NCBI GenBank assembly: GCA_963978905.1
Contig: OZ022259.1
Span: 10,726,001-10,790,000, forward strand
Reading direction: 5' to 3'
DNA from: Trichostrongylus colubriformis
Lineage: Eukaryota; Nematoda; Chromadorea; Rhabditida; Trichostrongylidae
DNA: 64,000 bases
The notes under the pieces are model-generated. The model was not told the DNA's origin and did not search any database. It saw nothing but the letters and a program-made list of their open reading frames with translations. Positions 12,801 to 23,259 of the stretch are shown piece by piece. The translations under genes were made by a program, and so were the position numbers. Within the stretch, counting starts at the first letter, position 1, and every line of letters begins with the position of its first letter.

Positions 12801-15800
12801 TCTTTCACGGGCGAAGGAACTGTTGCCTTTAGGGCGTTATGAATTTGTCCGTATTATGCGCGTCTTTTTTTTTTTTTTTTGAAGTATGTTTCTATTAAAA
12901 TATTGAATGATACTCATATGTAAATGTGCCGTGATATTACACAATATAAGGGGGGATCGAGTGTAGCGTTCATTTTCGAAGTATCACTGTATCTTCTTGA
13001 AACCTTTCTGTCAACCAATAACGAGCGGTAGACGGTTCCTAAACATTCACTGATCTGTCTGTCAGCATAAAAACGAAAGGTTGCTCGTCACTGATTGTTT
13101 ACAAATAGACTTTGTAGTTCGTTCAATGTAATCTGATTCGAGTGGAATGGATGGGTACGGACCTAGATAGATGCCATTGAATTCCGTGGATGTGGGACAT
13201 ACAAAAGTAAACACAAACGAGGGCGTGTCACCTCTCTGTCGCACGGCAATCGAGCGCATAGACATTGGGGATGTTATGCTGTCCTTCTTCTGGAGGTTTA
13301 CAATCGGACGGTATGTCGTGAGACGGTTTGGTAGTCCAAGTTGTAGGTCTTTTAGTTGTAGTTCAGTTTTCCGATTACCTGAGGGTAAATGCGTCATTTC
13401 TGGTTTGGCATTTTTTGCGAGTTTTTGCTTGTGTTGCTCAATGAATCCATGGCATTCAATGCATTCTTAGTCGATCGAGTACATGGCACTCGATTGAAAA
13501 GCCGACCGATGCCGCTCGTCTTCTTTTCCTGATGCTTGGGTTGTATTTTTTGTTACCATGTGTTATCGCTTCGTATGAAAGTGTACCAGGAGCTATGACA
13601 CGGTGAATACGAATCCGCTATCATCTCTTCCATTCTCGAATCTGCCATAACGCTCTCTGGATGAATTCCGTTGCAGAATGTGCGTTGAGAAAGGCAGTTA
13701 CTCGTCATGTTTTTTTTTTCGAAACAAAAGATATGTTCTATATAAATTCGAGTTAATGGCGTACTCTCGTCATAGAGACGTACCACATGTGTTGACCATG
13801 CGGATACCCTGCCTTTCGGTGTACGTGATAGGCATTTTCCCCGTTATCGTGGTGGTATTTTTGCATGATTGACGATGTAACAGCTGTTGATCAAGTCTGC
13901 CTGCTGTGTGTATTGGTGTGCGCTTTTCGTCGTCAACATTACTTGTCAGCACCTTGAAGCTATAACTGCGAAGATGATTATTGGATCGAGGGGGAGTTGG
14001 ATTGCATATGACACCGCTGCCAGGCGCATTGTCAGTGGGATCACGAACTCGAATTCACTGACCTCAACCGGGCCTTTCTCCGCTTCCAGATCGTGTCGAT
14101 GACAGGCATCCCTTACGAGGAGATAGCAAACATAGATTTGTGAATCTGTAATTTTACGGTTCATTGTGTTTCGGAATGTGCACTCAGTGCCAGTACGACA
14201 CCGAGGGGAGGGATCCAAAGCGGGACGCTTCCAAAAGAGAGGTTCAATGCAGAATGTTTCATATTTTTATACAGAAATGGTGGCATTCAATTTCGTGTCA
14301 AAAGGAATCCATTCCACGTCTTCTTTTCTTTTTTTTTATAGTCATGGCTGACTGACCTATGGATTGAAGGTAAGAGATAGGGGTAGCGTTTGTTGTGGTA
14401 GTGTAGGAGCGGAAAAAGTACGCCCATATCGAGAGGCTTGACGTCGTTGAAAGGGATCAGATCCGGAGAATCAAGATTTAACTTCAAAATCTATCATACG
14501 GGTAACTCCCCTTATTGATACCGGTCAGTGGTGGCATGCTTGGTTGCTTTGAGAATCGTAGAAGCATCTGTGCTCCATGAGTTTGATAAAAAAAAAAAAC
14601 TCTAGAATATCGTAAGCAGTGTTCATTCTACCGCCCTTACTTCCTTCAATGGTTTCCAGTTGGTACCAGAAGAGTGTCACCAATCACTGACGTAAGGGGA
14701 GAGATGAAAGGCTTTGGCGCTGATCAGAACCTTGCAGTGGTAAACATTCATTTTGAACACCTCAACTCCTCAATACTGTAGAAAATCCCATTGTTTCACT
14801 GATCTAATCGTGCTCTCTTATGAAATATGGAGATGATAAACGCGCTTTGGTGGATAGAACATGTACCTGCGAGCACATTTCGAACTAATTTTATCGTTCA
14901 CTGGGCCACTATTTGACGTCGCTGTCGTGATTAGTGTCATGTGAGCCTTACCTCATTCATAAAAACTGCAGAACAGAAATGTTGAAGTGCAAGGTTTTTT
15001 GAAGTGGTACTTTGTATATTTATGGCAGATGGTGTGATAGGCGCACGCACAGTTTATGTGTGTGCACTGGGATACGTTCTTTATAGAGTAAGCCATGCAT
15101 GGGAAATTGGAGCGAAAGCGCTATAGTTCGCGTTACTGGCTTGCGTGTGGCTTCGATATATTCCACAAAACATGGAATGGAGAGCGCAGTCTTTCGTACC
15201 ATCGAGTTGCATATGGGCATTTGACTCGATATTTGTCCAACATGACGTTGATAAGTACTACTCACCACGAAGTGAACTGGTGTTGTCGTACTTCCTATTA
15301 ACGACCAGACACAGGTGCCCTTTGTCCGAGATTGCTCCTCCCTGCAACAGTTCTTCTCATTGTGTTTTCCTTCAAAGTTAAAGTAGCTCAGGTTATTTAC
15401 GGGAAATTATCGATGGAATTTGATTTTTTATAGTTGTAAGTATTTCCTCACCATATATCGGATATATGTATTTTGCTTCCAGTTTATTTTAGTAGGCATT
15501 CGATCCGCCACTTCTTTGTCGCTAATTCAGAATATCACTTGATTTGTTTGAAAATTTTGGGTATAGGTGGGGTAAAGACAGGTGGCCACGCATTTTTCGC
15601 TTGTCCTTTAGTTTGTAATTAGCGCCGTTTTCTTATAAATAGCCGTCACGAGCCAGTCAAATTTTACACCACGTGGGTTTTCACTGAATAGTTCGTTCAA
15701 TTGACAACTGATAGAAACTTTTACAGGCCAAGAAGATCCAAGAATACAATCGTGCCGTGGCTCGTCAAGCCGAAGAGCGTGAGCTTCGTGAACGTCGCGA

Positions 15801-16666
15801 GCGAGTACGACGTGCGCAGGAGGCGAATCGTAAAGCACAGGAGGAAGCTGCAAAGGTGGGTTTTTGGACCAGATCGGTATTTTAATACTATATGTGTTTA
15901 TTTATACATTATGCTTCATTGTTTATGTAAAGGAGGATAATGAAAAATTGTTGTGCTGTTTTATAATAAGTTGATTGATATGCTTTCAGTCAGGAGGTGA
16001 TGAAGACTTCGGAAGGCATGGAGGTGACCCGATGGGCGGTTTGGGCGATATACTCAATGATCCCGAGATTGGCGAAGCGATGAAGGATCCTGAGGTTTGT
16101 TCCCTGTTATTTCGAGTTCTCTCTGCTTCAAATCCGTTTCATATTTATTAGGTGCTGTGTACATGGTTCGTTTTATTCGAGTTGCAAATACCACAAAGAG
16201 AATATGTACATAGAATGAATCAATTGTATGCATTCTGACCACGTCTGGGTTTTAAAAGTCATTGACTTTGCATAATACGGGTGTATGGCACATCCTGAAT
16301 GTAACGCTGTGTAATTGTTGCAGGTCATGGCAGCTTTCATGGATATCATGCAGAATCCACAAAATCTAATGAAGCACATGGGTAATCAGAAAGTTATGAA
16401 GCTTATTGCAAAGATGAAAGGTTAGCATTTCTCTGATCCCGCTTTTCATATTTTGTGCACAAAGGTGTGCCCAACACTGAAGTTCCTCTAATTTTGCAGA
16501 CGTGAAGGTCCCGGGTGGAATGTTCGGTGGCGCCGGCGCAGCTCCTGGTGGTTGTCCGACGGGTGCGAAGTGTGGAGATACTGGCTGCGGCGGTAGCAGC
16601 GGATCAGCAGCTGGTGGAGCTCCATCTGGCGTTCCACATAAAGCTCCTGAACCTGACCTCGACTGA
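815..16666 (+). CDS. hip-1: Hsp70-interacting protein (ST13/HIP homologue), 5' end missing
   Basis: Co-chaperone that binds the Hsp70 ATPase domain through TPRs and acts in the cytosol. Nine exons are visible: 815-922, 998-1064, 1499-1583, 1749-1859, 4934-5036, 15727-15855, 15990-16094, 16324-16420 and 16500-16666 (TGA). All phases agree across junctions. In order they encode an acidic segment, three TPR-like helical pairs (motifs [47 protein letters not shown]), a charged Arg/Glu/Gln coiled-coil linker, then the C-terminal STI1/DP-like domain ([17 protein letters not shown]) and a Gly-rich tail ending PEPDLD. The N-terminal dimerisation exon is not found and presumably lies left of the window. 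The intron after exon 5 is 10.7 kb and carries another gene on the opposite strand. Identification comes from domain order and motifs and is strong; Confidence 0.93.
2574..2729. mobile_element. 156-bp MITE with ~21-bp terminal inverted repeats
   Basis: Left end AGGCCGTTGTCAGACTTCGC and right end GCAAAGTATGACGGCGGCCT are inverted copies with four mismatches. Related ends occur near 30,750-30,850 and 43,735-43,770 (CCGCAAA...GACGGCGGCC). Lies in a hip-1 intron. Confidence 0.65.
3329..3561. mobile_element. 233-bp TIR element with poly(G)/poly(C) edges
   Basis: Begins GGGTCAAATA and ends TATTTGACCC. Just inside are AGTCGGGG with a 19-base G run on the left and a C run with CCCCGACT on the right. 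Same terminal GGGTCAA design as the element at 32,268-32,491. It abuts the interrupted TTAA-type repeat copy at 3,562. Confidence 0.7.
3562..3759 (+). mobile_element. partial copy of the 466-bp TTAA MITE
   Basis: From GTAAGTACATCTAGAAA to GTGTCTTTAA this matches the right half of the full copies at 31,193-31,658 and 35,615-36,080. The left half is missing at the junction with the poly(G) element. Confidence 0.75.
4564..4808. mobile_element. 245-bp MITE, 29-bp TIRs
   Basis: Left arm 4564-4592 starts GGGTGGGGGTCGATTGGTCT; right arm 4780-4808 is its inverse with three mismatches. The interior is GC-rich and CpG-rich. Frames on both strands through it are by-products of the inverted repeats. Confidence 0.75.
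5344..9793 (-). CDS. Cys-repeat (CKYRKSCY) / His-rich protein, C-terminal exons; nested in hip-1 intron
   Basis: I do not recognise the family. Three exons join with matching phase (transcription right to left): 9793-9572 (acceptor TTTTCAG, donor GTCAGT), 9127-8802 (acceptor after a T run, donor GTGAGT) and 7968-5344 (acceptor TTTTCAG, stop TGA). The first two encode a folded-looking domain ([34 protein letters not shown]), then a tract of about 28 residues of which about 19 are His. The last exon encodes 874 residues: nine clean C-[KR]YR-[KI]-[ST]-C-Y units, most followed by ETG, plus two degenerate ones near the C-terminus, about 40-100 residues apart, with a Lys/Glu-rich middle block between units 6 and 7. 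An ATG at 8016 would read into this exon, but it lies before the acceptor and would remove the His-rich part. More 5' exons probably lie at 11.7-15.3 kb. The even cysteine pairs would fit extracellular disulphides, but no signal peptide is placed. Confidence 0.8.
9838..9899. repeat. 31-bp tandem duplication
   Basis: The unit AATGTAGCAGCTTCAAGAGT plus 11 bases occurs twice head to tail, just upstream (transcriptionally) of the exon starting at 9793. Confidence 0.85.
11666..11757 (-). CDS. probable upstream exon of the nested antisense gene
   Basis: Open frame between acceptor TATTTTAG and donor GTAAAC, encoding [18 protein letters not shown] and then [13 protein letters not shown]. It ends in phase 1, which matches the phase of the exon starting at 9793, so the two could be spliced directly. 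The exon boundaries are inferred and the product is unknown. Confidence 0.5.
12012..12127 (-). CDS. possible exon of the nested antisense gene
   Basis: Polar open frame ([20 protein letters not shown]) after an acceptor GTGCAG, with a possible donor GTGCGA. Codon texture resembles coding DNA. Its phase does not fit the neighbouring exon simply, so it may be mis-bounded or spurious. Confidence 0.25.
12172..12259. repeat. two diverged 30-bp direct repeats
   Basis: CTACCTCCGTTTACGGTCAC is repeated as GTAGCTCCGCTTACGGCCAC about 57 bases on, each followed by CTCCGGTCT or CTTCAGTCT. Confidence 0.5.
13103..13465 (-). CDS. probable large exon of the nested antisense gene
   Basis: A continuous frame of about 120 residues starts [20 protein letters not shown] and continues through [18 protein letters not shown] and [19 protein letters not shown], ending at a donor GTAAAC. 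An internal acceptor near 13381 could shorten it. The length of the frame and its mixed composition argue for coding. I cannot name the domain; the CxxCH start is suggestive but not diagnostic. Confidence 0.5.
13557..13700 (-). CDS. possible exon of the nested antisense gene
   Basis: Frame encoding [17 protein letters not shown], then [20 protein letters not shown], ending at donor GTAACA. The acceptor (GACGAG) is weak and the phase does not match the exon at 13465, so the true edges differ or another exon intervenes. Confidence 0.35.
13950..14155 (-). CDS. possible exon of the nested antisense gene
   Basis: After acceptor TTACAG, an open frame reads [20 protein letters not shown] and then [20 protein letters not shown]. 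It may end at a GTGCTG donor near 13955. The sequence looks coding, but no family is recognised and the boundaries are provisional. Confidence 0.3.
14365..14482 (-). CDS. possible exon of the nested antisense gene
   Basis: Frame encoding [19 protein letters not shown] and [20 protein letters not shown], closed by a GTCAGT donor, the same unusual donor used at 9571. The acceptor (TTTTGAAG) is weak. Confidence 0.4.
15266..15341 (-). CDS. possible 5' exon of the nested antisense gene
   Basis: Clean acceptor (CTGTTGCAG) and donor (GTGAGT) bracket a 76-nt frame ([20 protein letters not shown]). It lies only 386 bases from hip-1 exon 6, so the antisense gene would start inside the same intron. The start codon was not located. 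Confidence 0.4.
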
Positions 16667-16848
16667 GAAGATATTCTCTGTATACTTTCTTTTAATGTGT
16701 TCCAAGTATTTTCGGTGTAGTGTTGCAACCGGTTGTTTCTCAGTCGTGAGAATGTTTATTGTAAGAATTTGTGATTACTTCGATGGTAGCGTGTATGCAT
16801 CCTCATAAAGCTTTTTAATACCAACCGCTTTTTTCCTTGCTTTCTCCA

Positions 16849-16854
16849 AATAAA
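16849..16854 (+). promoter_or_regulatory. poly(A) signal of hip-1
   Basis: A canonical AATAAA lies 183 bases after the hip-1 stop codon, in the right place and strand for 3' end formation. Confidence 0.7.
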
Positions 16855-17179
16855 GTCTCGGTGCCGTGGGCGTTAGCTCTAGGGAGGGATTGGGCAGCAT
16901 TTCAGTGCAGGAGCAAGGAGCTGCTGGATCGATGAACCTACTCTAATATAATGGTTCTTCTTTCACATGATGAAGCTAATTCATTTACCTTGAGCTTTAT
17001 CTCTCAGGTTTGGGCTGAACCCCCGTCTTTGATTACCTCTTTTACCCAACGTTCACGGCACTCAAGTTTCTATTAGAGGAGTGGTCGGAACTTAAGGTAC
17101 AGGGCTGGTGGGGGCGTTGAACTTGTCATCCATTTATGGCTAAGGCATTGTTCAGAAATCACGTTTCCAAGGATCACAC

Positions 17180-18710
17180 GAAACAGATAACTCGATCGAG
17201 CAATTATTCTATTAGGTGATCAGGTGGAAAGTACTAGATACGTATCGATCAAATAGATGTTACGCCTTTTTCGGTCTGTCGCCTAATCACTTAGAGCGAT
17301 CGTGGTTTCGCCAGCTCTGAACATTACCTAGTCGAACAGCAGTAGCCAGCCTTTTATTTGTAACACAAAGTATTCACCTCTCCGCTATCTTCGTCTGAGA
17401 ACTGTGGTAGGTTTCAGTTTAACCTATTCGCCTTACTCGTTAAGTCGGCTGATGTGAGTGCAGATCACATTACTACGGATGCTGCAGTTGCAGTAGGTTT
17501 GTTGCAGGAGAAGATCATCTACCCTATGGCCAAACGAATCGAGACCTTTTCGTGAAGTGGAGAAGATCTCACGGAAGCGAGAATTCCATTTTGAAGTGAA
17601 GTAACTTAAGTTCTCGGTTTCATTGCTTAATATTGTGCATGAATATGTGGCGAATCTATTGTGAAAATGGCGAAGCTGTGGCTGTCCTCCCCGTCCTCCA
17701 GCGCTAAAAGAAGCAGGAATCACACAGACTCAAACAGTCGGGCCATACTAGGGCGGTGAAATTGTTTTCCTCGCACTACGTCATCGATCAGAGTTCGCGA
17801 TTCAGGTGATCGCGCGATTCACGCGATTCAGGCGTATCATTCACCTAATTGATACGTATCTTATCCTTTCCTCCCGCTCCCAAATTGCGCGAGTCCCGCA
17901 AACGCGTGAATCACTTGATCCATAAGTATCATTTTCCTTCTGACTGAGAAGCGCGAGTCGCGCGAATCGCGAACTCTGAACAATACTTAAGGCTGCGTTC
18001 ATACCAAAAGGGACTGTTGGCAGACGGCGTAAAGTAAGGAATGCGTATCGATCGAGAAAATGTGTACATTGGCGCATCCGCGGTTTGAGAGTTTGGCCAT
18101 TCGCGTCAAGGATAAGATACTATCGATTGAAAAAATGAGAGCATTGGAGCATTCGCTTTGAGAGAATTGGCGTGTCGGCGCGTCTGCGATTTTGGCTGTT
18201 TCTCACAATGCGAAGAAACTGACGCTATCGCCATAAAGTCCATCGGCAAATCGGCAGATCGGCGTGGATGCGCCTACGATTAGGCGAGTAGGTGGAAGGG
18301 ATAAGATACCTATCGATTAGGCTCTGATGCTCCCGATCGACTCAGCACCTCATCATAACACCTCCCCTTTCCGCCTGATCGCCCTTTCCTGATCGCATAA
18401 TCACCCAAACGATTTGTAACTCATTGATTTTGCCCGGTCGCATGGGCGATACTGAAAAGCTGTTGATTCAGGCGAAAAGTTCAAATAGTAACAGAATTGA
18501 CGATTTCATAGGCGCTTTCGGCGATTGGGCGACTGGGCAAAATGAGTAAAATACAAATGATCAGGCGATCAGTCATATCATCTACCCAATCGATACCTAC
18601 CTTATCCTTTCACCCGATCGCTTTATCTCTTAGACGCTTAGGTGCTTAATCGCCTGATCGGCACAAGTTACCCTTCCCACCTGTTCACCAGAATCACGAA
18701 CTCCGAACCG
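17180..18710. repeat. degenerate satellite-like region
   Basis: No coding frame. Short phrases recur with variation: GATACGTATCGATC, GATAAGATACTATCGATTG, GATAAGATACCTATCGATTAG, ATCGCCTGATCG and GCGATTCAGGCGAT. Two adjacent blocks (about 18,030-18,110 and 18,113-18,195) share the order TATCGAT..GAAAAATG..ACATTGG..GCATTCG..TTGAGAG..TTGGC. A related stretch in inverse orientation lies near 48,720-48,840. Confidence 0.6.
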
Positions 18711-19111
18711 TGTCTTGAACACTTATCAGTTCCCATCTTTTGGGCAAAGGAGTGAATAGAAATAAAGGATCCAATACTATCGTTTTACCAACGTTGGACG
18801 CGTAAGGAAAAAGACGAGGGTCCACAGAGGGACTGTGGAACTAGGTCATCGCGCCGCGCTACGTGAATTACCGTGCGCGGCAACTTTTCCACTGGTACCT
18901 TGCGAGCTGAGGAGAGAAGTAATACAGCGAGTAGAACTCGAAGATGCACGATGTGGCCGAGTGGTACTCCATTTCTACTGACTTTTAAGCGGATGTGCTG
19001 AATTGGAGTATGCCTATGGGGGTGGGCAGGTTGGAATTTAGTAAAGCCTCGTATTTTCAGAAGAATGATCCGACGTCGTATTTCGGTAAACGGAGTAAGA
19101 AATCAGAGCAG

Positions 19112-20904
19112 ATGTTTCCGCTCTTCAAATTACCACTTCATGTCGTCGAAAGGGTCGTTGCCCATATGTCATTGGCCGACATGCTCACCTTAAGGCTTTG
19201 TTCAAAGAAAACAAGAAGCGTACGGTTTTGTCTGAATTTGTATTTCATTGCTTAATTTACTGCTTTCACACTTCCAACACGATGGTAGACAAATGGGGTG
19301 AGAGACGCGTTCCCCACAAATCACTATCTGAAATAATTCAGTGACCAACAACAGCGAAATTTGTTACATTCCAGATAGTAGACAGCTACTGGCAGCATCA
19401 GCGATCGTTCACCACCAGGGTCGAGGAGTTTCATCGATTGTTTCCATATATTGATCCCGAACAGAGACAATTTGAAAGCTTGTTTCATGTTAGGGATGAG
19501 GTTAGTGATTGGTAGATCCTGGTTTTCAGTGTCCTAACCTATCCATTCTGTGGTTTTTCGTTTACTCATTTCACAATTCGCATTCAGATTGGAAAGGTTC
19601 TACGAATGCTCCCGAAAAATTCCCTAGTCGAGGCAGATTTCAGTGGAGTACGTCGTTTTCAACGAGAGCTTATGGAAGAAATCATGATAGTATGTGCTTC
19701 TATTACTCAATGATTCTTAGCACACCTGCATTATACCTTTAAGTTGATCAGATGGAAGGGGTGTGTGCAGATATGACGGAAAATCGCTTCGCGGCGTTTC
19801 ACTCGCAGCGCCACGAATACGACTTGCAAATCGATCGCCCTTGGGAGCCCGGCAGAGCGTGACTGCTTCACCCCTGCGCTTCCACCCAAGCCAGACTTCC
19901 TCGCTTGAAGGCTGCCACGCCCTGCCACCGGCACTCGCACCGCCGCGCCGCTCGCCGCGGGCGGCCACGCGACTTTCCGTCGTATCTGCTCACACCCAAA
20001 TGGAAAAGATCCACAGTGAGAAGGTTTCATCACGAAGTACACGTATGACGGACACTCGTCTCGAGACATCCTCAATCGCGTCACTGCGCGCTGAAGATGC
20101 CTTACTGATCCCCTAATCATTTTAGCAATAGCCCCCTTGCGTGACGTGACCCAGTTCGAGTGTCGTACTGCATACTCGAGTTGGGCGTATTGGGGAGGCA
20201 CTGCGTGATCTCTGGAAGTTGAAGGGCAATTTTGGGACTGGGTGATGCATTTGTAATAGAACGTGAGAACCTTTATAATCCTCAACACACTTTCCGCAGA
20301 AGGCAGTACTGGGTACCCCTCCACACTCATTGTACGAATATCTTCTAGCCCATGTCTTTAATGACGTTCCCAGCGGTTCTTTTTGAGCGGTGATTATTCC
20401 TCGTCCTTTCCGAAGTTCACTGGAAGTGGGGTGTAGAGGTCGCCGAAGAGAAAAGAAACCACATGACTCAACAATTCCTATTTTACGCAGAGTGATGACT
20501 GAGTGTATGCTGAACAAGTTTTACAACTTTTGACTAATTTTTTATAGAGAAATCGTCTCGACGCGTGTTCACTGTTTTCCGGGGTGACGACGATGTCGTT
20601 CGATGGCTGTATAGTTAGCTGTGATGATCTCGAATCATTGTCGTATTGCATGCAAAATCTAAAATCGCTAACACTTTCGGACCGTTTAATAGATCACAGA
20701 ATTCATGGGTAACGATCAGTTTCATTTTTTTTTGGAAATTATTTCCAAGTCACTTGTAGTTATTTTTTCAGAGAAGACGTTGATGCAAAGAAAATACAAA
20801 ATTTCCGTACGTACAAGACAAATGGCCTGATCGGACATCGTGGGCGAACTATCGCACACATGAAAACACTTTGGCCAACTCTAGTTCAACTGACATTCGT
20901 ATAA
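19112..20904 (+). CDS. F-box protein, five exons
   Basis: Likely substrate adaptor of an SCF ubiquitin ligase. Exons 19112-19219, 19375-19500, 19588-19689, 20548-20708 and 20772-20904 (TAA) join in phase and give about 209 residues. The first holds an F-box (FKLPLHVVERVVAHMSLADM, then LTLRLCSKKTRS). The rest is a nematode-style F-box C-terminal region with leucine-rich strands (LESLSYCMQNLKSLTLSD, MKTLWPTLVQLTFV). The ATG at 19112 is the simplest start; an acceptor TATTTTCAG at 19045-19053 would allow an upstream exon adding about 19 residues. An ATTAAA at 20967 may be the poly(A) signal. Intron 3 holds a MITE. The substrate is unknown. Confidence 0.8.
19759..19997. mobile_element. 239-bp GC-rich MITE in F-box gene intron 3
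   Basis: Ends are inverted copies starting GGGTGTGWGCAGATAYGACG and continuing GAAARTCGC (29 bp, three mismatches). The interior is strongly GC-rich compared with the surroundings. The long minus-strand frames across it are not genes. Confidence 0.75.
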
Positions 20905-21890
20905 TCATAACTGCTCACTGCCATCTATGACTCGCTCTTGATCTCTCATATTGATTCTATTGATTGATTAAATAAGCCTTTCCCGGTTTTCGTCAATACA
21001 TGAACATTGGAGACAATCAAAAATGCGTCGTGATCTCAGGTTTCCGGGATGCGAGCGTCACCTATGTCCATTTCAAGCGAGGACGGTAGAGTTAGTCGTT
21101 TGGCTGCCGCGTGCGGAAGGTCGTGTCTTCGGTCCTTGAATTTGTTGCCACTTATGTTGTCTAGATTTGAGTACAGAAACTATGCGTATGTAGAACTAAA
21201 AGACCCACTGTTCAATCCAAGTTTGCACCCAATCAATGGCGCAATTAAGGATAATACAAGTATCTCGATTCCATCCGCGAGTGATGGGCCCTTCCACAAC
21301 GACAAAACGTTTGCCATCACCGCTGCGTGCGGATGAGTGTAAAATGCGTGACGGATCCGTAAAGCAGCGTCGTAGTTTCGAACTTATGGAATGGTAGAAC
21401 TGCGAAATCTGCGGAAAACTTTAAAGATAGGTATCGGTCGGGAGAATAGTGGAATTTGAAAAACATTAGACACGTATCGATTTCCATGCTACGAAGAGTC
21501 GAGAGGATTAGAGAAACTGAGGAACGGAAAGTGCGAAGTTGTGGAATTTGTTTCTGTGGAAATGCATAATTGGGGATGGGCGGAATTGTGCGATGTAAGT
21601 AAAGGGTCAAGTTACGTATCAATCGAAGGAGATGCAGAAAGTGCCAAGTTGTTGAAATGCAGAATTGTGGAATCTCCGCAAAGGCTACGCATTGATCAGA
21701 AGAACGTCGCCCTACTTGGGCCACATTTCTAAATCAGTACAAGATAGTTATCATGTTTTCTTTATAAGGGGTCGGCAAGACATGCTCGGCTTTATATTGT
21801 GTCTGTCGCTGTTTTAGGAAGTAAAAGATCCCGTTTTCGTCATCGAGGCCTAGTCAAAACATGCACTCGAGTCACAGACCAACATCAATT

Positions 21891-21943
21891 TGTTCAGTAT
21901 TCTTCAAGATACGTCCTCGACGTATCTTGAAGAATACTGAACA
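21891..21943. repeat. perfect 25-bp inverted repeat with 3-nt loop
   Basis: TGTTCAGTATTCTTCAAGAT plus ACGTC, loop CTC, then the exact inverse. Confidence 0.95.
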
Positions 21944-22008
21944 CCCATGGAAAATCGTGGGGACCAACGCCTGAATGAACACTCATGGAAAATCGTGAGG
22001 ATCAACGC
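21938..22008. repeat. 38-bp tandem repeat, two copies
   Basis: TGAACACCCATGGAAAATCG.. and TGAACACTCATGGAAAATCG.. follow each other with a 38-base period. The first copy overlaps the end of the hairpin. Confidence 0.85.
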
Positions 22009-23259
22009 CAAATCCGAGCGCATCCTGCATTACTGAAGACACCTTCCGACAATCTCACGCAATCCTAATCGCCGGGCTTTTGGTAAAATAAGGTAAGCAA
22101 ACGTGTGCCATACTAGCAAAAAAGTGGCAAATGGACTAGGATTTATTCTAAGCGAAAAGATGCGTAGGCAGGCCAAAACTTGATAAAAATGCAACATAGA
22201 AATGTTGAGTGCCGCAAGATTTGTGCACAAATCCTATAGATGCTCATGAGCATACGGATTTTATGTCTTCTGCCTTTTGCGTCCTAAGCTATTTGGTGCG
22301 ACTTGCCGAGATGTAGACAGGGTCAAGCATGACGCTGAGGGTAAATTCAAAAAAATACGACCCCGCCCCCCCCCCCCCCCAAGAATGGGAGTCTCCTTAC
22401 GAGCCCCCCCCCCCCTCCCTACCTCAGGTTCCCCTATTTCTGTGGTTTCTACCCAGCCAAAAACATTGAGCCAAACTCCTGACGAAATAAGAGAAATGAG
22501 AACCTGACGAAACTCGGAACTTATACATATATCCCGAGACAAGGGCGTCTAAAGAAATAATATCTCAACAAATTTAAAACTTATATTCCGAAAGGAAGAA
22601 TGACAAGGGAGAAGGCCTAATAGTCAAGCAAGCTATGAAGCAGAGATAAAAGATGAAAAAACAAGAATAGAAAAGTTAGAAACTGAATAGTAGCCATGTA
22701 ATGCTATCGCGGTAGCTACGCGGCGATCAGATTGGGGCGGTACCTTCACTATACTGCATCTGGACACTTTTTGAATACTAACTTTATTTAGACTCCATCT
22801 TTCAAAGTACTATGAACTGCTTTCTTGATATCTTCCTTACAAATAAAACGATCCATCTGCCGCTCGGTTTCCCTGATGGTTGCGTAGTTTTCGATTGGGT
22901 ACCCACACGAAAAGAATTTTGAAAAATTTGGAAGAGTTCCACCTAGAACGGTCATAACTTCCTTCAAACTCAACTCTGAGAGTGCAGTCTTGTTATTCGG
23001 AGTCTGCGAAGTTGCCGCTTTTAAAAGACTACCTGAACTATGCCATGCTTTCAAGATGAAAGAAATCATTTTGAGGGAAGCCAGTCGAGGAAAAATTTTT
23101 TTCGTCGAACTGGCACTGGCGAGATCTCCCCACGAATCTCTGGAGAAAATGATTCATTGTGTCTGTTACGCCTTCTGTACGTATCTATTGCTCTCAAAAG
23201 ATGGCCTCGTTGCGGCTGTGCCCCACATGAGAATTTCCTTCCCGTTCTTCGTGAATAGA

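Noticed and set aside
19731..20330. 199-codon minus-strand frame
   Set aside because: Runs across the GC-rich MITE and intron of the F-box gene; no domain and Arg-rich composition typical of a GC artefact.
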